NCBI RefSeq assembly: GCF_000934745.1
Contig: NZ_JYNO01000010.1
Location: 62,001-126,000 of the forward strand
Direction of reading: 5' to 3'
DNA: 64,000 nt
DNA from: Desulfonatronum thioautotrophicum
GTDB taxonomy: Bacteria; Desulfobacterota; Desulfovibrionia; Desulfovibrionales; Desulfonatronaceae
Part shown: positions 20,200-30,498 of the stretch, one piece after another
Numbering within the stretch: the first letter of the stretch is position 1
How the letters are laid out: each line of letters starts with the position of its first letter
Position numbers and translations under genes: made by a program
Notes under the pieces: model-generated
What the model was told of the DNA's origin: nothing
Seen by the model: only the letters and a program-made list of their open reading frames with translations
Databases searched by the model: none

Positions 20200-21311
20200 G
20201 CGTGCTCCTTCCGTGCGCCTCTAGTTCCAGGCTGTTTTTGGGAGGCAAATCCGTCCTGCGGATCTGCGATAGATGCGCCGCATTGCGATGGACGGTGAGA
20301 AGAAAGCATCTGCCGGGCATAGCGCAAGGCTGTTGCGCGCGGCGCACGGTGAATCCGCTCATACAGCGAGCGACATCGTTCATAGTCCAGGCATTTAACC
20401 AGGTTGTTGACGGTCGCGTCATCCTCAGACTGCGGATAGCGGTTTGGACCGGGAACCAGTTCTTCCTTGTTGACCAGCCGGATGGCGATCAGACTGCGGG
20501 CGGCCAGCAGATCCGCCCGGCCATGGTCTGCATCCGGATGAAAGATGAAGTGCAAGGTGAGCAGGTCCCCTGGTCCCATATTCCGATGCCTGACATGTAA
20601 CCGGCGTGCAATCGGCTGGAGAATAAACCTGGGATGAACCCTGAATGCCGGCAGATATTCCGGCTTGTGCCGCTGAACTGGACCATCATGCCCAGTATTT
20701 TGCAATGCGTTCCGGCGTTGCAGCATTTGCAGTATGCCGAAATGCATATATCCAGCTTCAACATAGACCCTTCTTCCAGGGGCAATCAGAGAAAGGATTG
20801 CCTCGGCCCTGAGCGCATCCCGAAGGCGAATTCGGTCGGCATCCAGCTTGGCGAAGTGTTTTACGGAATCGACGATAGCCTGAAAATCCTTCCCGGCACT
20901 CAGATCATAAAAGCGAAGCAGCGCTCCGGTGGCGTTTTTTTCCGCAAGGTAGACATCCCGTAACTCGGGTCGGGAGAGGACCTCGTCCGGAGTCAGATTT
21001 GCGGCGAAACACTCATGGATGGTCACCAGGCGATCCAGGAAAGGGTCCATTTGGACAATGCGCTTTCCCTGGGCATGGAGGTCTTGCAGTCCTTCGCAGA
21101 GTTCAGCCGCGAACCGGGGAAAATCCGTATCCATCTGCAGCAGGTATTCGGGGATGGACAGTTTCCCGGCCAACATATCCAGAAATCCAGGCGTGTTGGG
21201 CTCCTCCAGGGCAATGGTGTCGGCTTTGCCCATTTCGGAGAGTATGCCGGGAATGGCCTCAAGGTAATGGGGGCTGAAGCCGAGCACGACTTCAGCCCCG
21301 TTGGTACTCAT
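20196..21311 (-). CDS. Protein of unknown function, 371 residues
   Basis: I do not recognise the family with certainty. Residues 1-200 read as an alpha/beta domain with charged conserved-looking motifs (ALEEPNTPGF, RIVQMDPFLDRL, AEKNATGALLRF, RRVYVEAGYMHFG), loosely recalling TraB/ChaN-like proteins. Residues 200-371 are Arg/His-rich with no clear domain. There is no signal peptide or membrane segment. It starts about 50 bases after the ADP-ribosylglycohydrolase gene and overlaps the HNH gene by four bases, so the three may work together. Confidence 0.7.
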   Translation of the reverse strand: MSTNGAEVVLGFSPHYLEAIPGILSEMGKADTIALEEPNTPGFLDMLAGKLSIPEYLLQMDTDFPRFAAELCEGLQDLHAQGKRIVQMDPFLDRLVTIHECFAANLTPDEVLSRPELRDVYLAEKNATGALLRFYDLSAGKDFQAIVDSVKHFAKLDADRIRLRDALRAEAILSLIAPGRRVYVEAGYMHFGILQMLQRRNALQNTGHDGPVQRHKPEYLPAFRVHPRFILQPIARRLHVRHRNMGPGDLLTLHFIFHPDADHGRADLLAARSLIAIRLVNKEELVPGPNRYPQSEDDATVNNLVKCLDYERCRSLYERIHRAPRATALRYARQMLSSHRPSQCGASIADPQDGFASQKQPGTRGARKEHA

Positions 21312-21363
21312 GCGCTATCGTCTCCTAAAAGAACCATTCGGGAGAACTGCCTGGGGAGGAGGC

Positions 21364-22410
21364 TTAGACGTGGATGCGGGTGTCGTCGGTCAGACGGCTC
21401 AAAAAACGTTGCGGTGGGTCAAGCAATCCGTCGATCCACCGTTCCGGCCAAGCTCGTTCCCCGTGCATTGCCCCCAAGAGGGCCCCGAGCAGCGCGCCCC
21501 GGTGGCAATTGTCGCCACCAAGAGCGGTGTTCACGATCAGCGCCTGTTCCGGATCATCCTGGTACTTCCAGGCCAGATAAAAGGTCAGTGGAAGGGATTT
21601 CTGAACATAGCAGGCCGTGCTGAAGATGTTCAGCGCCACGTCCTTGTCGTCACGTTCAGAAAGGTCATCAAAAGCGTGGTTGGTGAAGAAGTGCGGCTGT
21701 TCCGGGAATTCCTGCTCCAGGGCTTGGCGGATGTCCATGCCGTCCAGAACCAACTGCAGGACCAAGGCAAAGGCCGTGAAGGCGTCACGCATCAGCGGCC
21801 CCGGGTGCGTCATTTCCAGATGATGCAGTCCGAACTGGAAGGCTTTGTCCGGCTGATTTTGGAAAAAGAGCAAGATCGGGATTGGTAGACAGAGCCCGCC
21901 AATATGTTTTTCCTCCGGAACTTCGGCAGGTTCTTCTCTCTTGCGTAGGACCCAGGCTTTGAAGAATTCCCTGTGGCATTCTTCGATGTATGTGTCGTTG
22001 TGGGAGCCTGGGGTGGTCATAAAGGTGATATATCGCTCCTGGTAGCGGTTTGGCTCATACTTATCCGACTCCAGGAGGTGCTCCATGAGCAGTCGCGTAA
22101 GTTTCAGATTCAAGGTATTTTCTCCAGCCCGGAGAAACTGATGGTAATGGACCCCTCGCTCCCCCCAGAACATGGCTTGATTGTGCAAAATATCCGCTTC
22201 CGGGCTTGGCGGACGGTAGCGGGAACGCCACAGAATGCTGTCCGGGTGCGGGTTATGGGGCTGCTTGTAGTCTCGGACCAAGCCGTAGTCCACATGCAAG
22301 GAAAGTTGATCATAGTACCAGTGTGTGGGCATGGCCAAGGCATCCGCTATCAATGAGCCGTAAAGAGCGCCGGAGAGGCGCGAACGGATTTCCGGTGTAT
22401 GCTTGAGCAT
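21364..22410 (-). CDS. ADP-ribosylglycohydrolase family protein
   Basis: 348 residues. The first motif GALYGSLIADALAMPTHW and the last, TALGGDNCHRGALLGALLGA, are those of the ADP-ribosyl-hydrolase (ARH/DraG) fold, in which the Asp residues hold two Mg ions. Members remove ADP-ribose from proteins or act on related nucleotides. Conservation of the N-terminal T/D cluster is only partial (SLIADAL), so the substrate may differ from DraG. No DraT transferase or nitrogenase genes are nearby. It is the first gene of the minus-strand run down to kamA. Confidence 0.88.
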   Translation of the reverse strand: MLKHTPEIRSRLSGALYGSLIADALAMPTHWYYDQLSLHVDYGLVRDYKQPHNPHPDSILWRSRYRPPSPEADILHNQAMFWGERGVHYHQFLRAGENTLNLKLTRLLMEHLLESDKYEPNRYQERYITFMTTPGSHNDTYIEECHREFFKAWVLRKREEPAEVPEEKHIGGLCLPIPILLFFQNQPDKAFQFGLHHLEMTHPGPLMRDAFTAFALVLQLVLDGMDIRQALEQEFPEQPHFFTNHAFDDLSERDDKDVALNIFSTACYVQKSLPLTFYLAWKYQDDPEQALIVNTALGGDNCHRGALLGALLGAMHGERAWPERWIDGLLDPPQRFLSRLTDDTRIHV

Positions 22411-22636
22411 GATGTTGTCCTTTGTTGAGAGGTGTCAGGAAGCGTGTTTGCAGGCAGAAGGTAAGACCTGATAAGCAATGGTCAATTGTCATGACAACAT
22501 TTGCTGGAGATGGCCACGGAAAGTAGCTTTGATAAACAAGATAAACAATCATGCAATCGTATTGATCTGATCATTCAAGAAGAGTTTGGGAAACCGGATC
22601 TCTCCGTCCGTCGACACGGCTTGGGTGACTGAAAAA

Positions 22637-22676
22637 ACAGAACGGCCCGGCGGACATGTCCGCCGGGCCGTTCTGT
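22637..22676 (-). terminator. Strong intrinsic terminator after the tautomerase gene
   Basis: A perfect inverted repeat with arms ACAGAACGGCCCGGCGGACA and its complement. On the minus strand it is followed by TTTTTTC, so it ends the yajC-secDF-tautomerase side. On the plus strand no T-run follows. Confidence 0.9.
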
Positions 22677-22702
22677 TGTGCAAGGATGCAACACGCAGTG
22701 CG

Positions 22703-22900
22703 TCAATCGGGTTGCTGAAACTCAGGAAGTGGTTCACCCGCCTTGATGTGATGCGCCCCAGGTGTTTCCCGGATCAGCACATAGATGTATTCCAAAGGCG
22801 CATCAATGGTTTCGTGGACCACACGGGTGATTTCCCGAGCCAGCGCCTCTTTCTGCTCCGGTGTGCGGCCGGCTCGGATGTCACATTGAATGATAGGCAT
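22703..22900 (-). CDS. 4-oxalocrotonate tautomerase family protein
   Basis: 65 residues, the family length. After removal of Met the chain starts with Pro (PIIQCDIRAGRTPEQKEALA), the catalytic base of this superfamily; the later VLIRETPGAHH segment also fits. The natural substrate in a sulfate reducer is unknown. A longer open frame reaches 23002 but would overlap secF, and the conserved Pro-1 fixes the start at 22900. It lies 43 bases after secF and ends before a strong terminator, so it probably forms the tail of the sec operon. Confidence 0.9.
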   Translation of the reverse strand: MPIIQCDIRAGRTPEQKEALAREITRVVHETIDAPLEYIYVLIRETPGAHHIKAGEPLPEFQQPD

Positions 22901-22943
22901 TGGCTCGTGTCCAATTGGGTAAGGGGTAGGGGCCAAGCTGGAT

Positions 22944-24035
22944 TTATACGGTTGCAGGTTCCGAGTCCCGGTTGGCTTCAGCTTCAAGATCCACGTCGGC
23001 AATCTTGGACAGCCCCAGGAGAATCGGGCTGGCGATGAAGATGGAGGAAAAGGTGCCTACGGAAATACCGATAAGCAGGGCCAGCGCAAAGTCGTGGATG
23101 ACTCCACCGCCTAAAAGAACCAGGCAAAGAACGACAATGAGAGTAGTTCCTGAGGTAATGATGGTCCGGCTCAAGGTTTGATTGATGCTGAGATTGATAA
23201 CCTTGGGCAGGGTCATGTCGACATTGTTTCGGATATTCTCCCGGATGCGATCGTAGACAATAATCGTGTCATTGAGAGAGTAGCCGATAATGGTTAAAAA
23301 GGCGGCAATAATGGCCAAGTCCAGGTCTTTGTTCAGCACGGAAAACAGCCCGAAGGTGATGAACACGTCATGAACCAGGGCAACCACCGCTCCCAGGGCA
23401 TAGGAAAGCTTGAGCTTCCAACATAAGCCAATGGTGATGAGCAGGGCGGCGATAACCAAAAGTTCCAGAGGCAGGCCCAGCCAGCGCAATAATGCGATAC
23501 CCCCGGCAAGCCCGGCGGCCATGACCACGGCCGGGAACCAACGCTGCTCGAATCTGCCGGAAATGTAGATCGCGATGAGCAAGATGGCGTAGAACAGCGC
23601 TTCCATTGCCTGGGCGCGCAGGTCAGCTCCGACCCGTGGGCCAACCATTTCCAGGCGTTGGATTTCAAATCCGACATTGGCCAAATGCTGCTCCAGGTTG
23701 CCTTGCACATTGCGGCGCACCACGTCTGATGCCACGTCCGTGGCCGAAGTGCGAACAAGAACTTCGTTATCCTGGGCGCCACCGAATTGTTGGACACCCA
23801 GGCCAGGAAGGTCGGTTCCCTGAAGGGCTTCCTGGACGCGAGGGAGTTCCACCTGCTGGTCGAACTTGATTTGGATGATCATCCCACCGGAAAAATCGAT
23901 GCCCAACTGGGGACCGCCCTTGACCACCAGGGAGGTCAAGCCGGCCAGGATCAACAGGGCGGATATCAGAAACGCCCCGTAGCGCAATTTCAAAAAATTG
24001 ATCCGGGTATCCGGACGAATGATTTGCAGTCCCAT
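22944..24035 (-). CDS. secF: Protein translocase subunit SecF
   Basis: 363 residues with six membrane helices and a periplasmic P1 domain. The motifs LGIDFSGGMIIQI, GYSLNDTIIVYDRIREN and the NQTLSRTIITSGTTL helix are standard. With SecD it uses the proton gradient to complete protein export through SecYEG. GAGCAGGTGAGAGC precedes the ATG. It follows secD by 15 bases, giving the usual yajC-secD-secF order. Confidence 0.97.
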   Translation of the reverse strand: MGLQIIRPDTRINFLKLRYGAFLISALLILAGLTSLVVKGGPQLGIDFSGGMIIQIKFDQQVELPRVQEALQGTDLPGLGVQQFGGAQDNEVLVRTSATDVASDVVRRNVQGNLEQHLANVGFEIQRLEMVGPRVGADLRAQAMEALFYAILLIAIYISGRFEQRWFPAVVMAAGLAGGIALLRWLGLPLELLVIAALLITIGLCWKLKLSYALGAVVALVHDVFITFGLFSVLNKDLDLAIIAAFLTIIGYSLNDTIIVYDRIRENIRNNVDMTLPKVINLSINQTLSRTIITSGTTLIVVLCLVLLGGGVIHDFALALLIGISVGTFSSIFIASPILLGLSKIADVDLEAEANRDSEPATV

Positions 24036-24050
24036 GCTCTCACCTGCTCC

Positions 24051-25652
24051 TTATATGCTCAACGGCGTGCCGGGCTTGCGCCATTTCAGCCAGAAATCGA
24101 AGAATATCCGTGAAACGAAAACCGCGGTAAACATGGACGCCAAGATGCCCAGAGAAAGGGTCACGGCAAATCCGCGGATCGGACCTGTACCGAACTGGTA
24201 AAGGACAATGGCCGCGATAATGGTTGTTATATTGGCGTCCAGAATGGCTTTCAGTGCCCGTTTGTAGCCTTCGTCAATGGCGATGGCCGGAGTCAGGCCG
24301 CGGCGAATCTCTTCCCGTATCCGTTCAAAAATAAGCACATTGGCATCCACGGCGATACCAATGGTCAGGATGATGCCAGCGATGCCGGGCAGGGTCAGTG
24401 TGGCGCCGAAGCCGGCCAATCCGGCCATGACCAGCAAAATGTTCAAGCACAGCACCGTGTTGGCCACCATCCCGGACATGCTGTAATAGACGAGCATGAA
24501 GAGAAGGATCAGCGCTCCGCCGATCAGGGCCGCACGGAGGCCGCGTTCGATGGATTCCTGGCCCAAAGAGGGGCCGACCGTTCGTTCTTCCATGATGTGC
24601 ACCGGTGCGGGCAAGGCCCCGGCTCTGAGCACCAACGCCAAGTCCGTGGCTTCTTCGGTGGTGAATCGGCCGGTAATGCTGGCCCGTCCACCAGCGATGC
24701 GTTCCTGGATGACCGGTGCGGAGTGCACATTGCCGTCCAGGACGATGGCCAATCGTCGGCCGGTGTTTTCCGCGGTGATCCGTTCGAAAAGCCTGGCTCC
24801 CCGGGCGTTGAAATTCATGCCCACATAGGCTTGATTGAATTGATCAAAACTGACTCGGGCGTCGGTGATAAACTCGCCGGTCATCAGGGTATCCCGCTTG
24901 AGAACAATGGGCGACTGGGAGAGTGAGCCGTCGGGATTACGCGTCTGCAGGGTGCTCAGCTCCGCGTCAGGCGGGAGAATTCCGCGCAGGGCCCGCTCGA
25001 TGTCTGCTTCATCGTCCACCAGTTTGAATTCCAGGTGAGCGGTACGACCAATGATGGCCACGGCCCGTTCGGGATCCTGTAGTCCGGGTAGCTGGACCTG
25101 GATCCGACCGTCGGCCTGGCGGCGGATGTCCGGTTCGGCCACGCCGAACTGGTCAATTCTGTTGCGGATGGTCTTGATAGCCTGCTCAACGAGCAGATCC
25201 TCGACATGGGCCCGGTATTGCTGCGTCATGCCCACGGTGTAGCGAATCTGCCCGGCATCCTGTGTTTCCTTGGCGAGAATCTGCAGATTCTCAAAGCGGT
25301 TGCGAAGCATCCGCTCCAATTGTTCCTGTTGAGCGCCACGAGCCAGGGTGAAGGCTAACTCCGTGTCGTTCACGACCTGTGGTCTGAGAATGAACAGTCC
25401 TTCCTCCTGAGCCTCAGAACGGATTTCCTGTCCAAACTGCGCCATGGTGTTGGCTATTCCCCGGGGAATATCAACGCCCAGTGTCAGGTGCATCCCTCCC
25501 CGCAGGTCCAAGCCAAGGCGAATCTCGCTTTCAGGCAGGATTTTTCCCAGAAAAGTGCCCTGAAGGTTGGTCAGAGCAGGCAAGGCATACAAACCGCCCA
25601 GGAACAGCCCGATCAAGGCCAGGGCGATTCGTATGCGTAAGGTGATCTTCAT
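24051..25652 (-). CDS. secD: Protein translocase subunit SecD
   Basis: 533 residues with six membrane helices and a large periplasmic part. LGLDLRGGMHLTLGVD, the P1 domain, and GIAVDANVLIFERIREE are characteristic. It forms a heterodimer with SecF that pulls exported proteins across the inner membrane. ATG 25652 is chosen because AGAGGA lies six bases upstream; the alternative ATG 25658 would abut the RBS. Confidence 0.97.
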   Translation of the reverse strand: MKITLRIRIALALIGLFLGGLYALPALTNLQGTFLGKILPESEIRLGLDLRGGMHLTLGVDIPRGIANTMAQFGQEIRSEAQEEGLFILRPQVVNDTELAFTLARGAQQEQLERMLRNRFENLQILAKETQDAGQIRYTVGMTQQYRAHVEDLLVEQAIKTIRNRIDQFGVAEPDIRRQADGRIQVQLPGLQDPERAVAIIGRTAHLEFKLVDDEADIERALRGILPPDAELSTLQTRNPDGSLSQSPIVLKRDTLMTGEFITDARVSFDQFNQAYVGMNFNARGARLFERITAENTGRRLAIVLDGNVHSAPVIQERIAGGRASITGRFTTEEATDLALVLRAGALPAPVHIMEERTVGPSLGQESIERGLRAALIGGALILLFMLVYYSMSGMVANTVLCLNILLVMAGLAGFGATLTLPGIAGIILTIGIAVDANVLIFERIREEIRRGLTPAIAIDEGYKRALKAILDANITTIIAAIVLYQFGTGPIRGFAVTLSLGILASMFTAVFVSRIFFDFWLKWRKPGTPLSI

Positions 25653-25723
25653 GGTCATTCCTCTGTGTGATTCCAAAAAGACGGGGTTGCTGTCCGGAAC
25701 ATGCTATGGGCGGGAGAGGAGGG

Positions 25724-25768
25724 TTGCGGGAAGCCGTAATGCGGTTTCGAAATATCCACTTCCCGCAA
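25724..25768. repeat. 10-bp inverted repeat between yajC and secD
   Basis: Arms TTGCGGGAAG (25724-25733) and CTTCCCGCAA (25759-25768) flank a 25-base loop in the 200-base gap between the co-directional yajC and secD. No T-run follows, so it may slow or process the transcript rather than end it. Confidence 0.55.
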
Positions 25769-25855
25769 GTTCCGGAAGCGGTCTAATCCCAGTGTCCCCG
25801 TGTCTCAGTGAATTCGTGGACAGCAGACGCGATGCGAAAGGAGGTGAAGAATGGG

Positions 25856-26203
25856 CTATTTCGGTTCTCTGCTCACTGGCTTGACATCCGATTCGGCCAA
25901 GCCGGCAATGTAGTTGCGGTTGGTCTGGATTTTCAGATTGTCGGCAACTTCCAGGGTCAGGACATCGTCATTCAATGAATGGATGCGCCCGTAAACTCCA
26001 CCGGCCGTGAGGACCCGGTCGCCTTTTTTGAGGTTGGCGAGCACTTCGCGATGCTGCTTGGCCTTTTTCTGCTGAGGACGGATGAGCAGAAAATAAAAAA
26101 TCGCGAACATGACGATCAGCGGAACAAAGGCCGTGATCGGGTTGCCCTGGGCCTCGGCTCCGGAAGTTCCCATGGCATGGGCCAAGCTTGGATCAAAGAT
26201 CAT
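25856..26203 (-). CDS. yajC: Preprotein translocase accessory protein YajC
   Basis: 115 residues. One N-terminal membrane helix (ITAFVPLIVMFAIFYFLLI) is followed by RPQQKKAKQHREVLANLKKGD, the family signature, and a small beta domain. It associates with SecDF. AAGGAGTGCACA stands before the ATG at 26203. secD begins about 200 bases downstream. The 650-base gap upstream separates it from the divergent glnB. Confidence 0.96.
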   Translation of the reverse strand: MIFDPSLAHAMGTSGAEAQGNPITAFVPLIVMFAIFYFLLIRPQQKKAKQHREVLANLKKGDRVLTAGGVYGRIHSLNDDVLTLEVADNLKIQTNRNYIAGLAESDVKPVSREPK

Positions 26204-26609
26204 TGTGCACTCCTTGATGTGGTGATTGAAACGGTTGAAATACGCCGCCGTACCTTAAAAAACGTTTGGGTAAAACCGGTTGGGAAAACGTTAGGTTCCC
26301 ATTTGAAAGAATCCGGCGGCAAGCCCTCGCCTGAACGGGGTCATTTCCTACATGACATCCTTGCGGATGTACAGGGTGAAAGATGCCTCAAGCTGTCCAC
26401 AACGTTCTGGAAGATCGTTCGCAGAACGTGTTGGTATCCCAACGGAACCGAGTTCAAAGACGGTGCATGATTATGGATATTTCCCCCTGAGCCTCAAGCT
26501 GGGCTTGGTCGATGAACTGGCTGATGGATCACAGGTCGTGCAAGCCGGCCCACTGGGCTACTTGAGGTAATGCTGGGGGGATGCGTGTGCACGAGTTTGT
26601 TAGTAATGC

Positions 26610-27196
<587 letters not shown>

Positions 27197-27263
27197 TTGC
27201 TTTTTGTTTGAGGATACTTTGCTGTTGAAATCTCGTAAAATTTCATAATGGAGGGAAGATACC

Positions 27264-28523
27264 GTGGAAATGTTGCTTGAAGTCAGTTATGCTCTCGATA
27301 CATTTTATTTTTTGATGTCGGGGTTGCTGGTCATGTGGATGGCCGCCGGGTTCACCATGCTGGAGTCCGGCTTGGTCCGGTCGAAAAATACCGTTGAGAT
27401 TCTCACCAAGAATATCGGACTGTATTCCATTGCCTGCATCATGTACATGCTTGTGGGTTACAATATTATGTATGGTGATTCTTCCAGTTCGATCATTCCT
27501 GGATTGAGTTTCCTGGTCAGTGGGGACAATTCTGTCGCTGACGTTGTCGCTGGAGGTGAGGACGCCCCTTATTACTCAAATATTTCCGACTTTTTCTTCC
27601 AGGTTGTCTTTGTCGCCACAGCCATGTCCATTATTTCCGGTGCCGTGGCCGAGCGGATGAAATTGTGGACATTCTTCATTTTCGCCGTGGTCATGACTGG
27701 ATTTATCTACCCCATTCAGGGCTACTGGAGCTGGGGCGAAGGCTTCCTTGATGACTTGGGATACATGGACTACGCCGGATCCGGAATCGTGCATATGGCT
27801 GGCGCCACCGCGGCCTTGGCGGCTGTCTTGTTGCTTGGACCCCGCAAGGGCAAGTATGGCCCTGACGGCCAGGTCAATCCAATCCCCGGCGCGAATATGC
27901 CGCTGGCCACGCTGGGTACGTTTATTCTTTGGATGGGCTGGTTCGGATTCAACGGTGGTTCAGAGTTGAAAGTGTCGGATGTGGAGTCGGCCAATGCCGT
28001 GGCAATGGTCTTTGCCAACACGAATCTGGCTGCTGCCGGTGGCGTGGTCGCCGGTCTGATTACGGCTCGGCTGCTGTTTGGCAAGGCTGACTTGACCATG
28101 GGACTCAATGGCGCTCTGGCCGGACTGGTGGCCATCACTGCCGGACCGGACACACCGTCCATGCTTTTGGCGACCATCATTGGGGCTGTCGGTGGAACCA
28201 TTGTTGTCTTTTCCATCGTTGCCTTGGACAAGCTGCGTATTGACGATCCCGTAGGCGCCATTTCAGTCCACGGTGTCGTCGGCATCTGGGGGCTGCTTGC
28301 CGTGCTGCTCTCCAATAGCGATGCGACCTTGACGGGTCAGCTGGTGGGTATTGTGTGCATTTTCGGTTTCGTCTTTGTCGCCAGCTTGATAGTCTGGTTG
28401 ATCCTGAAAGTGACCATGGGGATTCGCGTGGATGAGGAAATGGAATACCAGGGTATGGACCTTGCCGAATGCGGTCTGGAGGCTTACCCGGAATTCACTG
28501 GATCCGCGGTTTCTCGAAAATAA
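27264..28523 (+). CDS. amtB: Ammonium transporter AmtB
   Basis: 419 residues with about eleven membrane helices. Signatures include GFTMLESGLVRSKNTVEIL, AGSGIVHMAGATAALAA, WMGWFGFNGGS and the C-terminal HGVVGIWG. AmtB forms trimers that conduct ammonium and are blocked by PII. The start is GTG 27264, with GGAGGG eight bases upstream, rather than ATG 27270. It is paired with glnB and ends before a strong terminator. Confidence 0.96.
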   Translation: MEMLLEVSYALDTFYFLMSGLLVMWMAAGFTMLESGLVRSKNTVEILTKNIGLYSIACIMYMLVGYNIMYGDSSSSIIPGLSFLVSGDNSVADVVAGGEDAPYYSNISDFFFQVVFVATAMSIISGAVAERMKLWTFFIFAVVMTGFIYPIQGYWSWGEGFLDDLGYMDYAGSGIVHMAGATAALAAVLLLGPRKGKYGPDGQVNPIPGANMPLATLGTFILWMGWFGFNGGSELKVSDVESANAVAMVFANTNLAAAGGVVAGLITARLLFGKADLTMGLNGALAGLVAITAGPDTPSMLLATIIGAVGGTIVVFSIVALDKLRIDDPVGAISVHGVVGIWGLLAVLLSNSDATLTGQLVGIVCIFGFVFVASLIVWLILKVTMGIRVDEEMEYQGMDLAECGLEAYPEFTGSAVSRK

Positions 28524-28549
28524 CAATCAGGCCTTTGACTCATCTCATA

Positions 28550-28587
28550 AAAACGGGCGGGCGGCAGATGTGCCGCCCGCCCGTTTT
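28550..28587 (+). terminator. Intrinsic terminator of glnB-amtB
   Basis: Perfect inverted repeat AAAACGGGCGGGCGGCA / TGCCGCCCGCCCGTTTT with a four-base loop, ending in TTTTCTT on the plus strand about 30 bases after the amtB stop. The A-run on the other side could make it bidirectional and also serve the convergent M48 protease gene. Confidence 0.92.
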
Positions 28588-28767
28588 CTTATCTGGTGTC
28601 GTGACGGTTCATTACAATTTGTATACAACATTGCGCAAATAGCCTGAGTGCAGGCAAACTTGAGATCGGAATCGCATTCAATCATCAAGATACATTTTAT
28701 CGCGATTTCGATTCTGGCTGCGTACTTGCAGTTTGTCCGAGTAGGGTCATTTGCAAGTCTCGAGAAA

Positions 28768-30258
28768 TTACAAGAACTCCTCGCGGTCCTTGAAGGCCTC
28801 GCTGAGTTTATTCAGTTTAGCCTGTTCCTGGGCAGTACGGGAATGTTCTCGAGCCTGCTCCATATGGAAATGATACTGGCGTTTGTCCCGGGAATAGAGT
28901 GCGGCATAGGCCAGGTGGAGGTGTGCGGAAAACAACTGCCCTTGCTGGCCCTGGGTTCTCCCAAGCAAGGTATGGACCGCGGACTGTTCGGGAAGCTGGT
29001 CCAGGATGCGTTCCAAGAGAGCAACGGCCTCAGCATTTTGGCCAACCGCAATTTGTGTCCTGGCATAATGGAACAACGCCATTTGATCCTTGGGGTTGCG
29101 CAAAACCGCATCCTGCAAATGGCGTGCGGCATTGTCGAACTCACCTTGTTGGAGAAAAAAGGCGCCGGCTTCACGAAGAAAAAGGGAATCGCGGGGTGCA
29201 CACGCAATTGCTTTTTCAAAAGCGGCTCTGGCCTCGGGAACCCGGTGGGATCGGTTCAGAACGATTGCTTTCCCAAGGTCGTTCAAGCATTGGTCAAGTT
29301 CTTGCCTCTGGAAAAAGGCCAATGCTTTGTCCGGTTGAGTATACCGGGCCATGACCAGCATTCGCGCCCGTTCGTAGGCCGAGTTGTCTTCCTCGCGCTC
29401 TCTGATGGAGGCCGGCATTCTGTCCACGCGATCTTTGAGGTAGGAGATTCGTTCGTCGACTCCCGGATGAGTACTGAGATACAGCGGGATGGATCCGCCA
29501 AGCCAGCGCAGCTTGCGAATGGTTTCGAATGACTGAACCATCCCTTGCGGGCGAAAACCAGCGGCGACAAGATAATTCATTCCGACTTGGTCCGCTTCGC
29601 GCTCGTCTTCCCGGCTGTACGAGAGCATGGCGCTCTGCCCTGCGGCAACCGATCCAATGGCCAGAGCCGATTGTACGTCACCACCAAGAAAAACACCGGC
29701 CAATATCCCAAGCATGGAGGCCAAATTGACGATATGGGCTTTTTCGATTCGGCTGGCGATATGGCGCTGGGAAACGTGGGCCAATTCGTGGGCCACAACC
29801 CCGGCAAAAGCTGACTCGTTCTCCAGGTGTTGCAATAAGCCCGTATGCACGAATATATGTCCCCCTGGACCGGCAAAGGCATTGAGCGCACTGTGTCGAA
29901 TCACACCGACCTGAATCGGAAAGGGCTGCGGTGGCATTTGAACCCGTAGCCGCTCAACAATATCCTCTACATAGGCAAGTATCTCTGGATCCTCGACCAG
30001 AGGCATCCGGGACCGGACCAGGAGATTGAATTTTCGGCCTAGCTCAACTTCATCTGAAATAGTAAATCGCCCCAGAGACAACTGGGCATGAACTGTATTC
30101 GGAATGCAGGCGGCGAGAAGCACGAACAAGATCGTGATGCTTGCCGTATTGAAAAGAAGACGAAAATGAACCAAGGAAGGGGAGTGGGAGCCTGGTTTTG
30201 GAGATGTCCGGTATGAACCAAGACTCATAAATGCTGTTCGGGGAATTGGGGTATGCAT
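28768..30258 (-). CDS. M48 family metalloprotease with TPR repeats (BepA-like)
   Basis: 496 residues. A hydrophobic export signal lies near residues 35-58, followed by the M48 domain with the zinc motif HELAHVSQRH and the third ligand in SREDEREADQVG. The C-terminal third consists of TPR repeats (ALAFFQRQELDQCLNDLGKA onwards). BepA-type enzymes act in the periplasm on outer-membrane protein assembly. Start uncertain: ATG 30258 is longest, but ATG 30228 also leaves a complete signal sequence, and neither has a clear RBS. Single gene, convergent with amtB. Confidence 0.9.
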   Translation of the reverse strand: MHTPIPRTAFMSLGSYRTSPKPGSHSPSLVHFRLLFNTASITILFVLLAACIPNTVHAQLSLGRFTISDEVELGRKFNLLVRSRMPLVEDPEILAYVEDIVERLRVQMPPQPFPIQVGVIRHSALNAFAGPGGHIFVHTGLLQHLENESAFAGVVAHELAHVSQRHIASRIEKAHIVNLASMLGILAGVFLGGDVQSALAIGSVAAGQSAMLSYSREDEREADQVGMNYLVAAGFRPQGMVQSFETIRKLRWLGGSIPLYLSTHPGVDERISYLKDRVDRMPASIREREEDNSAYERARMLVMARYTQPDKALAFFQRQELDQCLNDLGKAIVLNRSHRVPEARAAFEKAIACAPRDSLFLREAGAFFLQQGEFDNAARHLQDAVLRNPKDQMALFHYARTQIAVGQNAEAVALLERILDQLPEQSAVHTLLGRTQGQQGQLFSAHLHLAYAALYSRDKRQYHFHMEQAREHSRTAQEQAKLNKLSEAFKDREEFL

Positions 30259-30498
30259 ACCCGAGATATAGTCATAAATCCGGATTATGCAATAAGAGGT
30301 TGCTCAGTGCAAAGGGGCTTTGTTCGCCTAAGGACCTGAACTTTTCGCAGCGTAACTCTGAATTATCACTATAAAATAATCAAGAAATTCATGTTGTGAT
30401 ACGCTAATTCAGATTTCGAATCCTTCCAACTCAGTTCGTTGCTGGGAAATATCGATTAAAATGGCAAATGTGAACGCTTATGAGACACGGTGAGGTAG

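Noticed and set aside
19868-20422. N-terminal extension of the DUF2237 frame
   Set aside because: The extension overlaps the HNH gene in another frame; a good RBS and the family start are at 19867.
22901-23002. Longer form of the tautomerase
   Set aside because: The catalytic Pro must be residue 2, which fixes the start at 22900.
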